Positions 18,109 through 28,433 of a stretch of 43,306 nt of DNA are shown here, piece by piece (position 1 is the stretch's first letter; every line of letters begins with the position of its first letter). The notes under the pieces are model-generated. The model saw only the letters and a list, made by a program, of their open reading frames with translations, had not been told where the DNA came from and searched no databases. Both the position numbers and the translations under genes were made by a program. Source of the DNA: Sulfurimonas sp. SAG-AH-194-I05 (GTDB taxonomy: Bacteria; Campylobacterota; Campylobacteria; Campylobacterales; Sulfurimonadaceae); assembly GCF_029215955.1 (NCBI RefSeq), contig NZ_JAEMVA010000011.1, forward strand, positions 1-43,306. The letters are read 5' to 3'.

Positions 18109-19376
18109 TGATGAAGAAGACAATACTTTGTATTGATGATATTCAAACAAACTTGTTTATTGTTCAAAGTCTTATAGAAGATTTTGCCGATGACTTATAT
18201 GAAGTTGTTTTAGCTAACTCCGCAAACGAAGGTCTTTCTATTTTGTTAAAAAAGAAAGTAGACCTTATTTTGATGGACATTATGATGCCAGAGATAGATG
18301 GACTTCAAGCTACTAAAATGATTAAATCAAACAGAAAGACAAAAAAAATCCCAGTTATTTTTGTAACAGCAAAAAACGATGATGAGACTATTGGAAAATG
18401 TTATAAAGTTGGAGGGGATGATTATATTAATAAACCCTTTAACTATGTGGAACTTTTAGCACGGATTTCTTTTCATTTAGCTTCTCGTGAAAAAGATGAA
18501 TTGCTTCTACAAGAAAAAGAGTATGCACAGTCTATTTTAGACTTACAAGAAAACTTAATTTTAGTAACAAGCGGTAAAAAAGACACAACAGTAAACAAAG
18601 CGCTTTTGAATTTTTATGATGTCACAAATATTGATGAATACCGTATAAAAAATCAGTGTATTTGTGAAAAGTTTTTAAGAGAAGATGATTACTTTAGTTT
18701 AGATAAAGTAACATCTCCTGATTCTTGGGTTGAGGATGTTATACATTTGTCCAAACAAGAAGATGTTTTAGTGAAACTTTTAAAAGATGAAACCGAGTAT
18801 ATATTTAACGTAAAAGCACAATTGTTTAATGGTCAGTATATTGTAACTTTAACAGACATTACGCAAGTTTCTCAACTTGCCTTAGAGTATAAGCATGAAG
18901 CAAGTTATGATTCTTTAACACAGGTGTATAATCGAAATATGTTCCATAGACAAATGGAAAGAAGATTAGCTATAGCGTATAAAGAAGAGAGTATATTTGT
19001 TGTTATAATCCTCGATATCGATCATTTTAAGCTAGTGAATGATAATTTTGGTCACTTAGTAGGTGATGACATTCTTATAAGTATTGCAAACCTTATAAAG
19101 GCACATATTAGAGATGATGACCTTTTTGCTCGATGGGGTGGAGAAGAGTTTGTGTTAGCATTTGATGTAGAAATAAACAAAGGCTTAGAAATTGCAGAAA
19201 ATTTACGAGCATTTATAGAGAAAAAAGAGTTTGATGTTATAGGAAGCATAACATGTAGTTTTGGTGTAACAGCGTATAGACAAAACGATACCACTGACCT
19301 CATGATAAAAAGAGCAGATGATGCTTTATATGAAGCAAAAGATACGGGTAGAAATAAGGTATGCACAAAAGACTAA
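18108..19376 (+). CDS. Response regulator with PAS-like linker and GGDEF diguanylate cyclase
   Basis: This 422-residue protein has an N-terminal receiver (residues 4-125) with phosphoacceptor D57 (LMDIMMPEIDG). A middle PAS-like segment at about 140-260 ends in the usual VTLTDIT. A C-terminal GGDEF domain carries GGEEF at 344-348 and the inhibitory-site motif RDDD at 335-338, five residues upstream as expected. It should make c-di-GMP when phosphorylated, most likely by the hybrid kinase two genes upstream, and show product inhibition. It is coupled to the CheB-CheR gene (overlap of one base). Confidence 0.94.
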   Translation: MMKKTILCIDDIQTNLFIVQSLIEDFADDLYEVVLANSANEGLSILLKKKVDLILMDIMMPEIDGLQATKMIKSNRKTKKIPVIFVTAKNDDETIGKCYKVGGDDYINKPFNYVELLARISFHLASREKDELLLQEKEYAQSILDLQENLILVTSGKKDTTVNKALLNFYDVTNIDEYRIKNQCICEKFLREDDYFSLDKVTSPDSWVEDVIHLSKQEDVLVKLLKDETEYIFNVKAQLFNGQYIVTLTDITQVSQLALEYKHEASYDSLTQVYNRNMFHRQMERRLAIAYKEESIFVVIILDIDHFKLVNDNFGHLVGDDILISIANLIKAHIRDDDLFARWGGEEFVLAFDVEINKGLEIAENLRAFIEKKEFDVIGSITCSFGVTAYRQNDTTDLMIKRADDALYEAKDTGRNKVCTKD

Positions 19377-19422
19377 ATATGTACTCTTTAACAATGCTTT
19401 AAGTAAAAATCAAATAGAGTAT

Positions 19423-19440
19423 CTTTAAATAAATTTAAAG
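19423..19440 (+). repeat. AT-rich inverted repeat before the chemoreceptor gene
   Basis: CTTTAAAT (19423-19430), a 2-base centre, then ATTTAAAG (19433-19440), just before the ATG at 19448. The right arm contributes to the AAAGG ribosome site. It is a palindrome more than a stable stem and could be an operator or a weak translational control. Confidence 0.35.
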
Positions 19441-19447
19441 GTTTTTT

Positions 19448-21436
19448 ATGATTTTAAACAAAATAAGTATACGTGCAAAACTTGCACTTATATTTTTCAT
19501 TCCAACAATCGCTCTGGTTGTTCAAATTGGAATTTCTGTAGTACATAAAACGAATGTTGTTAACGAAGTGACTGTCTTAGAAACTGCATTACAATTATCT
19601 GTTGAAATGAGTGCATTAGTACATGAAACACAAAAAGAAAGAGGTGCTACTGCTGGATTTCTTGGTTCGAAGGGAACAAAATTTTCTACCATTTTAGCAA
19701 AGCAAAAAGAATCTACAAATGCAAAATATGATGTACTCAACAAAAAAATGGATGCAACAAACTTAACTAAACTCCCTTCTTTATTTGTTAAAGAGCTACA
19801 GTCTGCATTACAAGAATATTCCAAAATCCAAAGCGTAAGAGATGATGTACAAAGTTTAAGTATTTCTAAAAAAGATGCAATAGCATACTATACAGGTATA
19901 AATACACAAATGTTACATGCTATAGCTCGTCTTGCTAATGAATCGCATTTAGAAACAGTTGTGAAAGACTTGAATTCATATGCAAACTTTTTATACTCTA
20001 AAGAAAGAGCTGGGATTGAAAGGGCTGTCGGGAGTGGAATTTTTGGTTCTGCACATGCAAGTGCTGCTGATAGAATTAAATTCAACTCACTTATAGTGGA
20101 GCAAAAAAGCTATATAGAATCATTTGAAGTATTATCTACTCAAAAAAGCATTACGTACCTTCGACAAACTGTATCTGGTTCAGATATTGATGAAGTAAAC
20201 CGTATGAGAGAGGCCATTCTTAGTGGAGAAAAAATATCTAGTTTTACTATAGAAGGTGCCTACTGGTTTAAAACGATAACGAAAAAAATAAACTTACTTA
20301 AAAATGTGGAAAATTATTTATCTGAAAAACTTTTATTACATATTCAAAATAAACATGCGCAAGAAGTATCTGCTTTAACATGGTTGCTTATTATAAATGC
20401 TATTATAATTTTATTTGCAGGAACGATAGGTTACCTGATAGCAATCTATATTATCCGCGCCTTAGTAGAAATGAGTCGTGTTGCAACAGAGTTAGCAACT
20501 GGTAACTTAACAGATAAAATTAATGTGAATGCACGTGATGAAATGGGACAAACTGCTGATGAAATGAATAGTTTCATTGCTATGGTTCACGATACTGTTG
20601 GTCAGGCAAAAAGTTCAAGTGATGAAAATGTTGCAATTTCACATGAGTTATCAACAACTGCTATGACAGTGGGACAACATGTGGAAGATTCAGTTGTTTT
20701 AATTTCTGACGCTACGCGAGAAACAGGAAGTATTTTAACGATTGTAATGAACGCTATAGTTGATGCTAAAGAAAGTAAAAATGACATAATAAAAGCTAAT
20801 GAAACACTAGTTAATGCGAGAAAAGATATTACTAAGTTAACATCACAGGTGCAACAAACTGCTGAAAATGAAGTGGAACTTGCTAGTAGAATGGAACAAG
20901 TTTCTCGTGATACAGAAGATGTTAAATCAGTTCTTGTTGTTATTTCAGATATTGCTGACCAAACAAATCTACTCGCGCTTAATGCAGCTATTGAAGCAGC
21001 ACGTGCTGGAGAACATGGACGTGGTTTTGCTGTTGTTGCTGATGAAGTAAGAAAACTAGCAGAGAGAACACAAAAATCACTTACTGAGATTAATGCAAGT
21101 ATAAATATTATTGTCCAGTCTATTACTGATTTAAGCGCACAAATGAACACTGGTGCAAAAGAGATTGAAGCCTTGTCTCATGTTGCTCTTAATGTAGAAG
21201 AAAAAATTACGTTAACGGTGGACATTGTTGGTGAAGCAGTTGTTGCTGCTGATAAAACAGTAGATGACTTTACTGCTACGGGTGAGAGTGTAAAAACTAT
21301 TGTAACAAAGGTAGAAAACATTAATGACATTTCCTCAATAAATGCAAGAAATGTTGAAGAAATAGCATCCGCTGCTGATCATTTAAACTCTATGACACAA
21401 GCACTCCACTCTAAACTTGAAACATTTAGAACCTAA
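19448..21436 (+). CDS. Methyl-accepting chemotaxis protein with NIT sensor domain
   Basis: This 662-residue receptor has a membrane segment at about 10-30. The periplasmic region opens with [21 protein letters not shown], the signature of the NIT (nitrate/nitrite-responsive) domain. A second membrane segment lies at about 312-338, followed by a HAMP domain ([20 protein letters not shown]), a coiled coil and the signalling hairpin around residue 510 ([20 protein letters not shown]). Signals from NIT receptors are often nitrate or nitrite; that is a family expectation, not shown here. It overlaps the start of cheB by 20 bases, so receptor and adaptation enzymes are co-expressed. Confidence 0.94.
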   Translation: MILNKISIRAKLALIFFIPTIALVVQIGISVVHKTNVVNEVTVLETALQLSVEMSALVHETQKERGATAGFLGSKGTKFSTILAKQKESTNAKYDVLNKKMDATNLTKLPSLFVKELQSALQEYSKIQSVRDDVQSLSISKKDAIAYYTGINTQMLHAIARLANESHLETVVKDLNSYANFLYSKERAGIERAVGSGIFGSAHASAADRIKFNSLIVEQKSYIESFEVLSTQKSITYLRQTVSGSDIDEVNRMREAILSGEKISSFTIEGAYWFKTITKKINLLKNVENYLSEKLLLHIQNKHAQEVSALTWLLIINAIIILFAGTIGYLIAIYIIRALVEMSRVATELATGNLTDKINVNARDEMGQTADEMNSFIAMVHDTVGQAKSSSDENVAISHELSTTAMTVGQHVEDSVVLISDATRETGSILTIVMNAIVDAKESKNDIIKANETLVNARKDITKLTSQVQQTAENEVELASRMEQVSRDTEDVKSVLVVISDIADQTNLLALNAAIEAARAGEHGRGFAVVADEVRKLAERTQKSLTEINASINIIVQSITDLSAQMNTGAKEIEALSHVALNVEEKITLTVDIVGEAVVAADKTVDDFTATGESVKTIVTKVENINDISSINARNVEEIASAADHLNSMTQALHSKLETFRT

Positions 21437-21995
21437 GCGTTTAATTCTTATAGGTGCATCTACGGGTGGACCTATGGATATTAAAAAAATTCTTCAATCA
21501 ATTCCAAAAGATTTTAAAGCATGCATAATAATTGCACAGCATATGGGCGATCAGTTTTTAGCTTCTTTTGCTTCTCATATGGGAGGTGAAACACATCTGC
21601 ATGTACAATTAGCAAAGCATAATGAAACTTTAGAATGTGATACTGTGTACGTCGTATCAAAATGCACACATGTGGAAAAAGCAAGAAATACTCTTGCATT
21701 TAAGGTGAGAGAAAATACAAAAAAAAGTTTTAACCCAAATATTAATGCGCTCTTTACTTCCTGTGCAAATTTTTCTAATGATATAGATGTTTTAGCGTGT
21801 ATTTTAACAGGAATAGGTGATGATGGTTCTTCTGGTATGCTTTGTTTAAGTAAAACCAAGGCAAGGTGTATAAGTGCAAATAAAGAAAGTTCAGCAGTAT
21901 ATGGAATGCCCATGCGAGCACAAGAAGTATCATCGCGTGTACAATCACTTTCACTCGATGAAATAATAGCAACGATAAATACATTTGGAGAGTAA
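21417..21995 (+). CDS. cheB: Stand-alone CheB methylesterase (no receiver domain)
   Basis: This 192-residue catalytic CheB removes methyl groups from receptor glutamates. The triad is visible: S15 in IGASTGGP, H42 in IAQHMG and D136 in [10 protein letters not shown]. There is no N-terminal receiver domain, as also seen in Campylobacter-type CheB. The start I accept is TTG at 21417, inside the chemoreceptor gene; no strong ribosome site is seen, so expression is probably by coupling. cheR follows without a gap. Confidence 0.9.
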   Translation: MKHLEPKRLILIGASTGGPMDIKKILQSIPKDFKACIIIAQHMGDQFLASFASHMGGETHLHVQLAKHNETLECDTVYVVSKCTHVEKARNTLAFKVRENTKKSFNPNINALFTSCANFSNDIDVLACILTGIGDDGSSGMLCLSKTKARCISANKESSAVYGMPMRAQEVSSRVQSLSLDEIIATINTFGE

Positions 21996-22790
21996 ATGTT
22001 TGATTTTTTTAAAGTTCAAAAGGTAGTAGTAAAAAAACAAAGTATTCCAGAGGCAACAGATATTGCAAATATTCATGCAATAGCCCTTTATTTTCAAAAG
22101 CACACAGGTATAGAATTTGATTCAAGTTCAAGTGTTTTTCAAATTAAAATGAAAAGTTTTTGCAAAATGCACAAGGTGTCTAGCTTTAAAAATATTTTGA
22201 TAGAACTTCAGAAAAATCAAGATCTTAAACAGGAGTTAATTAATTACCTCACAACAAATGAGAGCTATTTTAATAGAGAATTTCATCAAATTGAATCACT
22301 AGTTGCGAGTGTAAAAGAATCTTTTTCACATGTAAGAATTTTATGTGTTCCATGCTCCCATGGAGAAGAACCATACAGTATAGCTATAGCACTTCTAGAA
22401 GCAGGAGTAAGTAGCACAAAATTTGATATAACTGGGATAGATATTAATAAAGAGGTGATTGCCCAAGCACAGCAGGCAATTTATAATGAAAAAGCTATAA
22501 GAAATTTATCGGCTAGTGTTCGGAGCAGCTACTTTACAAAAGAGGGAAGTTTATTTTCTTTACATAGTGAAATAAAAAATAAAGTTACTTTTAAATGCAT
22601 AAATATTTTTGAAAGTTCATTCCAAAAACTAGAAAAATTTGATTATATATTTTCGCGTAATATGCTTATTTACTTTGATACTTCAACACGGATTAAGGCA
22701 CAAAAACTTTTTGAAGAACATTTAGTGGATACATCAAAAGATATCTATTATGGCCATGCTGACGTAACACACCTTCACACTTTATCGTAA
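21996..22790 (+). CDS. cheR: CheR methyltransferase
   Basis: This 264-residue SAM-dependent enzyme methylates chemoreceptor glutamates. The N-terminal helical domain leads to LTTNESYFNRE (about residue 85). The SAM-binding loop VPCSHGEEPYS and FSRNMLIYFD are typical of CheR. It begins right after the cheB stop and closes the signalling island; the convergent tonB-like gene overlaps its end by 9 bases. Confidence 0.93.
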   Translation: MFDFFKVQKVVVKKQSIPEATDIANIHAIALYFQKHTGIEFDSSSSVFQIKMKSFCKMHKVSSFKNILIELQKNQDLKQELINYLTTNESYFNREFHQIESLVASVKESFSHVRILCVPCSHGEEPYSIAIALLEAGVSSTKFDITGIDINKEVIAQAQQAIYNEKAIRNLSASVRSSYFTKEGSLFSLHSEIKNKVTFKCINIFESSFQKLEKFDYIFSRNMLIYFDTSTRIKAQKLFEEHLVDTSKDIYYGHADVTHLHTLS

Positions 22791-23621
22791 ATTATAAATC
22801 ACATTATAGCGTATGAGTACCTTTTCTTCAGGAATAGGGTATTTGCTATACGCAAATTCGATTGTTGCTTTTGTAAGATCATCAAGTGTATAATAATTGC
22901 TTTTTTGTAAAAATTTAAAATCTGTCATATCTCCATTTGGATGTAAATAAAATTCAATTATATTATGGGTATTGACACGTAAATTATAAATATCACTGAC
23001 CTGTGCTTGTCTGTTTAATACTTCTTGCGTAATACGTCGCATAATTTCTTGATTATCTATAATGTATTTTTGTTGCCCTTGTGTTAATGTATTAAAATCT
23101 GTTCCATAAAGTTTTCGTATATTACTACTCGCATGCATACTATTCGCGCTTGCATGTGGTTTATAGTTTTGTATAATCTCTTGGTCGGATTTGTCCTCAT
23201 ACAGCCAACTTGTAGGAGTTGTGATTCTCTCTTTTTTGAGAGGCTTGTTAAGAGGTATAAAGAGTTTTTTTTCTACAAATAATTTTTGCTTAAGAACTTT
23301 TTTAATTGCTTTTTTAAGAATTTTTTTTGGTTTTTCTGATTTTTTAAGTCTTTTTTGTACTTTTTTAATTGGTTTTTTAATTGGTTTTTTTATAATTTTT
23401 TTTGCTCGATATGTTTTCTTTTTGGTATAAATCATGGGCTTTTTTACAATGTGTTTAAGTTGAGAGCCTTTTGGAATAATTTCTTTTAATGAAATTTTAA
23501 ACTTTTTTTCTTTCACTGGTTTTTTTATTTCAGGTGCTAGGGTACCTAAAATTAAAAATAGCAATATAAATAGAATATGGAGTAACAATGCTACAAAAAA
23601 TGCAAAAGAAGAACGGTTCAT
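22782..23621 (-). CDS. TonB-like energy transducer
   Basis: This protein of about 279 residues has an N-terminal membrane anchor (MNRSSFAFFVALLLHILFILLFLILG). A long, very Lys-rich periplasmic region follows (repeats such as KKPIKKPIKK), then a C-terminal TonB-like domain (FYLHPNGDMTDFKFLQKSNY). The layout matches TonB, which passes inner-membrane energy to outer-membrane receptors, but basic residues replace much of the usual Pro/Glu-rich linker. No exbB, exbD or receptor is nearby. I chose ATG 23621; a GTG at 23651 would add ten residues. Confidence 0.78.
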   Translation of the reverse strand: MNRSSFAFFVALLLHILFILLFLILGTLAPEIKKPVKEKKFKISLKEIIPKGSQLKHIVKKPMIYTKKKTYRAKKIIKKPIKKPIKKVQKRLKKSEKPKKILKKAIKKVLKQKLFVEKKLFIPLNKPLKKERITTPTSWLYEDKSDQEIIQNYKPHASANSMHASSNIRKLYGTDFNTLTQGQQKYIIDNQEIMRRITQEVLNRQAQVSDIYNLRVNTHNIIEFYLHPNGDMTDFKFLQKSNYYTLDDLTKATIEFAYSKYPIPEEKVLIRYNVIYNLR

Positions 23622-23659
23622 AAGAGAAGTATAACAAATGAAAATTAACACTACTTAGC

Positions 23660-23665
23660 TATAAT
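23660..23665 (+). promoter_or_regulatory. hemL: Candidate -10 box for hemL
   Basis: TATAAT lies 27 bases before the hemL ATG in the 70-base divergent gap with the TonB-like gene. No clear -35 is seen. A TAAGG ribosome site follows at about 23680. Confidence 0.45.
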
Positions 23666-23691
23666 TAGTAAAATACAATTTAAGGTTTAGT

Positions 23692-24984
23692 ATGAGTACA
23701 CAAGCGTCAACAAAAGCATTTAAAGAAGCACAAACATTAATTCCAGGGGGAGTGAATTCTCCAGTACGAGCATTTAAAAGTGTTGGAGGTATTCCTATTT
23801 TTATTAAAGAAGGCGAGGGTGCGTATTTAACAGACGTTGATGGAAATAAATATGTTGACTTTGTTCAAAGTTGGGGACCATTGATTTTTGGTCACAGAGA
23901 TGCAAGTATAGAAAAAGCTGTGATAGAAGCTGTAAAACATGGTCTTAGTTTTGGTGCTCCTACACTGGCTGAAACAGAACTAGCGAAACTTGTAGTTTCT
24001 TGTTTTGATTCCATAGATAAGGTACGTTTTGTTAGCTCTGGAACAGAGGCTGTGATGAGTGCTATTCGTCTTGCACGTGGATTTACTGGTCGTGATGATA
24101 TTGTTAAATTTACAGGATGTTACCATGGGCATAGCGATGCTCTTCTTGTCGAAGCTGGAAGTGGTGCTGTAACTTTTGGAAATCCAAGTTCACCTGGAGT
24201 ACCAGCTGACTTTACAAAGCATACGCTTTTAGCTGATTATAACGATATAGAGAGTGTGAAGAAATGTTTCGAAGACTCTAAAAACATAGCATGTGTAATT
24301 ATCGAGCCTATTGCTGGAAACATGGGTTTTATTCCAGCGCAGAAGAGATTTTTAGAAGAATTACGTGCACTGTGTGACATACATGGAACACTTCTTATTT
24401 TTGATGAAGTTATGAGTGGTTTTCGTGCTAGTCTTAATGGTGCAGAGTCTATTACTGGTGTAAAACCAGATATGCTTACCCTTGGCAAGGTTATTGGTGG
24501 TGGTATGCCAGTGGGTGCATTTGGTGCAAGAAATGAAATTATGGCGATGCTTTCACCTGAGGGTCCGGTATATCAGGCTGGAACATTAAGTGGAAACCCT
24601 GTTGCAATGGCAGCAGGATTTGCAGCACTTACAAAGTTAAAAGAAGATACAGAACTTTTTTCTACACTTGAGTCCCGTGCTATGAAACTTGTTGAGGGTA
24701 TGAAAAAAGCTGCACAAGCATACGGTGTAGAGATACAAATAAATGCTATAGGAAGTATGTTCGGGTTCTTCTTTAATGAAAATGAAGTTTTAAATTTTGC
24801 AGATGCCCAAACATGTGATGCTGAACTTTTTGCAAAATTCCATGCCTACATGTTAGAAAAAGGTTTCTATTTCGCTTGTTCTTTATATGAAACAGGTTTC
24901 ATCTCAACTGCAGTAACAGATGCAATGGTTGATGAAACTATAAAAGCTACTGCGTCATTTTTTAAAGAACAATCAAATGGATAA
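23692..24984 (+). CDS. hemL: Glutamate-1-semialdehyde 2,1-aminomutase
   Basis: This 430-residue PLP enzyme makes 5-aminolevulinate for haem by the C5 pathway. The PLP lysine is K266 in [12 protein letters not shown]. The cofactor segment [26 protein letters not shown] and the start [11 protein letters not shown] are typical of HemL. The length is standard. It overlaps the downstream AtpZ-like gene by 8 bases. A haem demand fits the several c-type cytochromes in the window. Confidence 0.97.
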   Translation: MSTQASTKAFKEAQTLIPGGVNSPVRAFKSVGGIPIFIKEGEGAYLTDVDGNKYVDFVQSWGPLIFGHRDASIEKAVIEAVKHGLSFGAPTLAETELAKLVVSCFDSIDKVRFVSSGTEAVMSAIRLARGFTGRDDIVKFTGCYHGHSDALLVEAGSGAVTFGNPSSPGVPADFTKHTLLADYNDIESVKKCFEDSKNIACVIIEPIAGNMGFIPAQKRFLEELRALCDIHGTLLIFDEVMSGFRASLNGAESITGVKPDMLTLGKVIGGGMPVGAFGARNEIMAMLSPEGPVYQAGTLSGNPVAMAAGFAALTKLKEDTELFSTLESRAMKLVEGMKKAAQAYGVEIQINAIGSMFGFFFNENEVLNFADAQTCDAELFAKFHAYMLEKGFYFACSLYETGFISTAVTDAMVDETIKATASFFKEQSNG

Positions 24985-25294
24985 GGCGGAAGAAAAAGCT
25001 CCAAGAATAAAGCCAGTCATAGAAGCTGCAGATAATTTATCTTTAGGTATCTCTATGGTGGTCGCTGTTGTTATGGGTGTTGGAATTGGATACCTTCTGC
25101 GAAGTATGACCGAAATAGCATGGACTTTTTGGATAGGTGTTGCTATAGGTATCGCAGCAGCTATTTTAAATGTGTATAAGGCATATAAAAAACAGCAAGA
25201 AATGTATGACGAATTAGCTAAAGAACCACGCTATGCGATTAAAAAACAACTTGATGATGATGAAGATGAGGACTACGGTGAAAAAAGTTATTAA
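24977..25294 (+). CDS. AtpZ/AtpI-family small membrane protein
   Basis: This 105-residue protein has two membrane helices (about 25-43 and 48-68) with Gly-rich faces ([30 protein letters not shown]). A charged tail ending in an acidic cluster (DDDEDED) follows. The fold matches AtpZ/AtpI, helpers of F-type ATP synthase assembly or Mg transport. No atp genes are in the window, so the role is assigned by resemblance only. It overlaps hemL and the next gene. Confidence 0.7.
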   Translation: MDKAEEKAPRIKPVIEAADNLSLGISMVVAVVMGVGIGYLLRSMTEIAWTFWIGVAIGIAAAILNVYKAYKKQQEMYDELAKEPRYAIKKQLDDDEDEDYGEKSY

Positions 25295-25787
25295 ATTTAT
25301 ACTTTTTATAGAAGTAGCAATTCTTTTAACATACTTTATATCTTTTTCTTTTTACATCAATATGCAAGTGGCTTTTCTAAGTAGTTTCTTTGTAATTATG
25401 GCATCTACTTTTGCTTATAGGAAAATGGTTGTAAATCAAGTAGAAGCAAAAGCAGTAGATGGTAAACGTGATTTACTTGATGCAATCGAAGATCCACATG
25501 AGCTTTATGATGATACGCAAATAAACAATGCTCCAGCAGAAGAGTTGGACTTAAAAGAGATTGTTAAAGAAGAAAAAGCAAAAATAAAAACATTAAGTAT
25601 GTCAAGTGTCAAATATGGAGCAGTTGGAAGTGCTTCTTTTGTAAGACTTGTTGCATACTTATTTTTAGTTATGGGATTCATTGCCTTAAAAAATAACAAT
25701 GTATTAGAGATAGCTATTTATCTTCCTGCCTTACTTGTTGGGATTATTGCAGGGTATACGAGTTCGAAGGAAGTTTTTAAGAAGTAA
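25278..25787 (+). CDS. Conserved-looking membrane protein after AtpZ-like gene
   Basis: I place the start at GTG 25278 ([17 protein letters not shown]), six bases after GAGG; upstream in-frame ATGs only add residues read from the acidic tail of the previous gene. The product of about 169 residues has membrane helices at about 5-22, 28-44, 115-135 and 140-160, with a charged loop between the pairs (EDPHELYDDTQ, EELDLKEIVKEEKAK). No family motif was recognised. The coupling with the AtpZ-like gene suggests a shared membrane function. Confidence 0.72.
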   Translation: MKKVIKFILFIEVAILLTYFISFSFYINMQVAFLSSFFVIMASTFAYRKMVVNQVEAKAVDGKRDLLDAIEDPHELYDDTQINNAPAEELDLKEIVKEEKAKIKTLSMSSVKYGAVGSASFVRLVAYLFLVMGFIALKNNNVLEIAIYLPALLVGIIAGYTSSKEVFKK

Positions 25788-26463
25788 TCATTGGTATATT
25801 AATGGTTACATTTTTTGTAGTACTTTTAACTTCAACGAAAAAATTTGAATTTTTAGCAAAAATTTTTAATTCATTTATTTTCGTGAAGCTATCTGCTTTT
25901 ACCTCTATAGAGAAAAGACTATACTTTTTATCTTCAAATTTAATATGCTCACCTATTCTAAAATAAATTTTTGTACAAACTACTTTATTTTCCCTAAATG
26001 ATACATATATTTTATTTAAGAGTTTAATAAACTCATTTGAATTAATCATAACCTCTGGTATAGTAGGGTCATAATCTCTTGTATAGGTAATGGTTGAACT
26101 AATAGAGTTTGTTGAAATACACAAGTCAACTAAGGTATATATATTTGTAAGTTCACCTGTGGGTTTTGGTTTGTCGATTTTAAAAGAGGGTTTTTGGTAA
26201 AGCTTAATGCCGATTTCATCTTCATTTTCATAGCCAACGGTGAGACCAAAAAATTTATAACGACCAAACTCTAGGTCTAAAAATGTAGTTTTAAAGCCAA
26301 ATGTGATATTCGCGTAGCTTGAAGCTAACTCAAATATTTCTGAGGCATTGACAGCTCCAAGAAGAAACTGTGCTTCTGAATTAACAGATTTTATTTTTCC
26401 ATTTGAGCTAAACAAAATGAAAGGATTGTAATCATACTCCAACCATTGCTGCTCAAAATTCAT
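25777..26463 (-). CDS. PAS-like protein with degenerate kinase-like region, next to rpoD
   Basis: This 228-residue soluble protein begins with a PAS-like segment (YNPFILFSSNGKIKSVNSEAQFLLG). The middle part, IYTLVDLCIS and then IPEVMINSNEFIKLLNKIYVSF, resembles the dimer and N-box area of a histidine kinase but lacks the phosphoacceptor His and the G boxes. It is probably a non-catalytic sensor. It lies 3 bases after the rpoD stop on the same strand and is likely co-transcribed. It overlaps the convergent membrane gene by 11 bases. Confidence 0.65.
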   Translation of the reverse strand: MNFEQQWLEYDYNPFILFSSNGKIKSVNSEAQFLLGAVNASEIFELASSYANITFGFKTTFLDLEFGRYKFFGLTVGYENEDEIGIKLYQKPSFKIDKPKPTGELTNIYTLVDLCISTNSISSTITYTRDYDPTIPEVMINSNEFIKLLNKIYVSFRENKVVCTKIYFRIGEHIKFEDKKYSLFSIEVKADSFTKINELKIFAKNSNFFVEVKSTTKNVTINIPMITS

Positions 26464-26466
26464 AGT

Positions 26467-28341
26467 TTATTCTTCTATGTAGTTTTTAAGTTTACGACCA
26501 ACTTTAGGGTGTTTCAACTTCTTGATTGCACTTGATTCGATTTGACGGACACGTTCTCGCGTTACACTTAGCTCTTTTCCAATCTCTTCAAGTGTTCTAT
26601 CACTTTCATCGTCCATAATTCCAAAACGAAGTTTAATAACTGCTTTTTCTCTTTCATTAAGTTGTTCAAGAACAGTTTCTATTTGTGTTCTTAGGTCATC
26701 TTTTAAAATTGCATCTGAAGGAGAAAGTGATGTTTTATCTTCGATAAAGTCACCAAATCTACCATCGTCCTCACTTCCAATAGGAGCTTCAAGAGAAATA
26801 GGCTCTTTTGTGATTTTAATAACATTTTTAACTTTCTCGACTGAAAGACCAACTTCAAGTGCGATTGTATCAACATCTGGCTCTTTACCATGTTCTTGAA
26901 GGTGTTTACGCATGATTTTATTAATTCTATTAATAGTTTCAATCATGTGAATAGGAATACGAATAGTTCTCGCTTGGTCAGCAATAGCACGAGAAATAGC
27001 TTGACGAATCCACCATGTAGCATATGTTGAAAATTTATACCCTTTTTGATACTCAAATTTATCAACAGCTTTCATAAGACCAATGTTTCCTTCTTGAATT
27101 AAGTCAAGGAAAGGAAGACCACGGTTTGTATAACGCTTCGCAATAGAAACAACAAGTCTAAGATTTGACTTAGCCATTTTTGTTTTAGAAATTTCAGAAA
27201 TATTTTTACCACGTTTTATTTGTTCTAAAATATCTGATAATTTATCTGGTTCCATATCAAAAGAATTTTTTGATGCTTCTTTTGTTTGAACAAGTTTTTT
27301 AATTTCCATATATGTTGAAACCATAGTAGCTTCTGGAACCATATTTGCAATATCTTCTTTTTTGAGTTCTTGAATTTTATCAACTAAAACTTTATGGTTC
27401 GCCTTAAGTGTAGCATTAAATAAAGGAAGTTTATACTCAAGACGTTTAAGTTCTTTATCGTAACCATCATCACTCTTTAAAGCAGTTTCCATAGCTTTAA
27501 CAAGCTCATTAATAAGTTTAGAAGTTGGTCCTAAGTCAAGTAGCTTTTCTTTTAAAACAGACTTTCTAAATGCAATACCTAAAGAATAGTTAATAATTTC
27601 TTCTGTAACTTCACCATCTAAATCTTGCGGTGCTTTTTCAGTAAGCTTTATCCACTCTTTTTTTGCTTTTTCTAATGCTTTAAAACTAAAAGTTACTTTT
27701 TCAACTCTATTTTTATCATCAGTTAATGATTTCTTTGTCTCTTTTTTAACTTCTTTTTCTGCTGTTGCATCTGTTGTAGTCGTTGTTGTTGTATCATCCG
27801 TTTCTTCTTTTTCATCTTCAAAACTTTTAAAAAGTTCTTTTACTCTTCTTTCACGATTAATAAGAGGTTCTTTATAGTCTAAGATAAATTCGATTAGGTA
27901 AGGTACAGAACAAATTGCATCGATGATGATACTTTCACCACCCTCGATTTTTTTACTGATTTCAATTTCTTCTTCTTTTGTTAAAAGTGGAATTTGCCCC
28001 ATTTCACGTAAATACATACGAACGGGAGAATCAGAACGTGACCATTCTAAAAGTTCGTGTTCTTTTAGAATATCAAATTTATCTGATTCATTGTTTTCAA
28101 GCATTTTTCTTTGTGCATCTCTTCTTGCTTCAGACTCTCTATCGTTGAGTTTTTTTGCATGTTCAGATGATGTATATAAACAAACTTTGTTTTTAACAGC
28201 AAGTTTATAAATATTTTTTGCTTGAGCAGCGGTAGGTTGTTTTTCAAACATTTCTATGATTGATTCATACGTAGCACAATCTTTTGACTTATGTGTACTG
28301 AAAAATGTTTCTATTGCTTTGTTGAGTTCTTTTGTTGTCAT
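26467..28341 (-). CDS. rpoD: Primary sigma factor, sigma-70
   Basis: This 624-residue housekeeping sigma factor directs RNA polymerase to most promoters. Region 1.2 is [20 protein letters not shown] long spacer holds a Thr run ([17 protein letters not shown]). Regions 2.1-2.4 include [32 protein letters not shown] and [13 protein letters not shown], and region 4.2 is [21 protein letters not shown]. Length and order fit RpoD of Campylobacterota. It is transcribed away from the flagellar genes. Confidence 0.98.
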   Translation of the reverse strand: MTTKELNKAIETFFSTHKSKDCATYESIIEMFEKQPTAAQAKNIYKLAVKNKVCLYTSSEHAKKLNDRESEARRDAQRKMLENNESDKFDILKEHELLEWSRSDSPVRMYLREMGQIPLLTKEEEIEISKKIEGGESIIIDAICSVPYLIEFILDYKEPLINRERRVKELFKSFEDEKEETDDTTTTTTTDATAEKEVKKETKKSLTDDKNRVEKVTFSFKALEKAKKEWIKLTEKAPQDLDGEVTEEIINYSLGIAFRKSVLKEKLLDLGPTSKLINELVKAMETALKSDDGYDKELKRLEYKLPLFNATLKANHKVLVDKIQELKKEDIANMVPEATMVSTYMEIKKLVQTKEASKNSFDMEPDKLSDILEQIKRGKNISEISKTKMAKSNLRLVVSIAKRYTNRGLPFLDLIQEGNIGLMKAVDKFEYQKGYKFSTYATWWIRQAISRAIADQARTIRIPIHMIETINRINKIMRKHLQEHGKEPDVDTIALEVGLSVEKVKNVIKITKEPISLEAPIGSEDDGRFGDFIEDKTSLSPSDAILKDDLRTQIETVLEQLNEREKAVIKLRFGIMDDESDRTLEEIGKELSVTRERVRQIESSAIKKLKHPKVGRKLKNYIEE

Positions 28342-28433
28342 AGTTGACTTTACCCCATACTTATATAGTAAATTAGAAAAAGGATTATACCCAAATAATA
28401 TTAGATTTTTCCATGAATATACTTTTAATATTT

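Noticed and set aside
20602..21150. 182-codon minus-strand ORF inside the chemoreceptor gene
   Set aside because: It is antisense to the highly conserved MCP signalling domain, a common source of long shadow frames; no ribosome site or motif supports it.
23281..23430. Repeats in the Lys-rich part of the TonB-like gene as a possible CRISPR or DNA repeat
   Set aside because: The short TTTTTTAATTGG repeats encode the KKPIKK linker; there are no regular spacers.
27760..27810. Triplet repeat region in rpoD as a possible phase-variable tract
   Set aside because: It encodes the Thr run in the non-conserved spacer and is in frame with mixed codons; changes by whole triplets would not switch the gene off.
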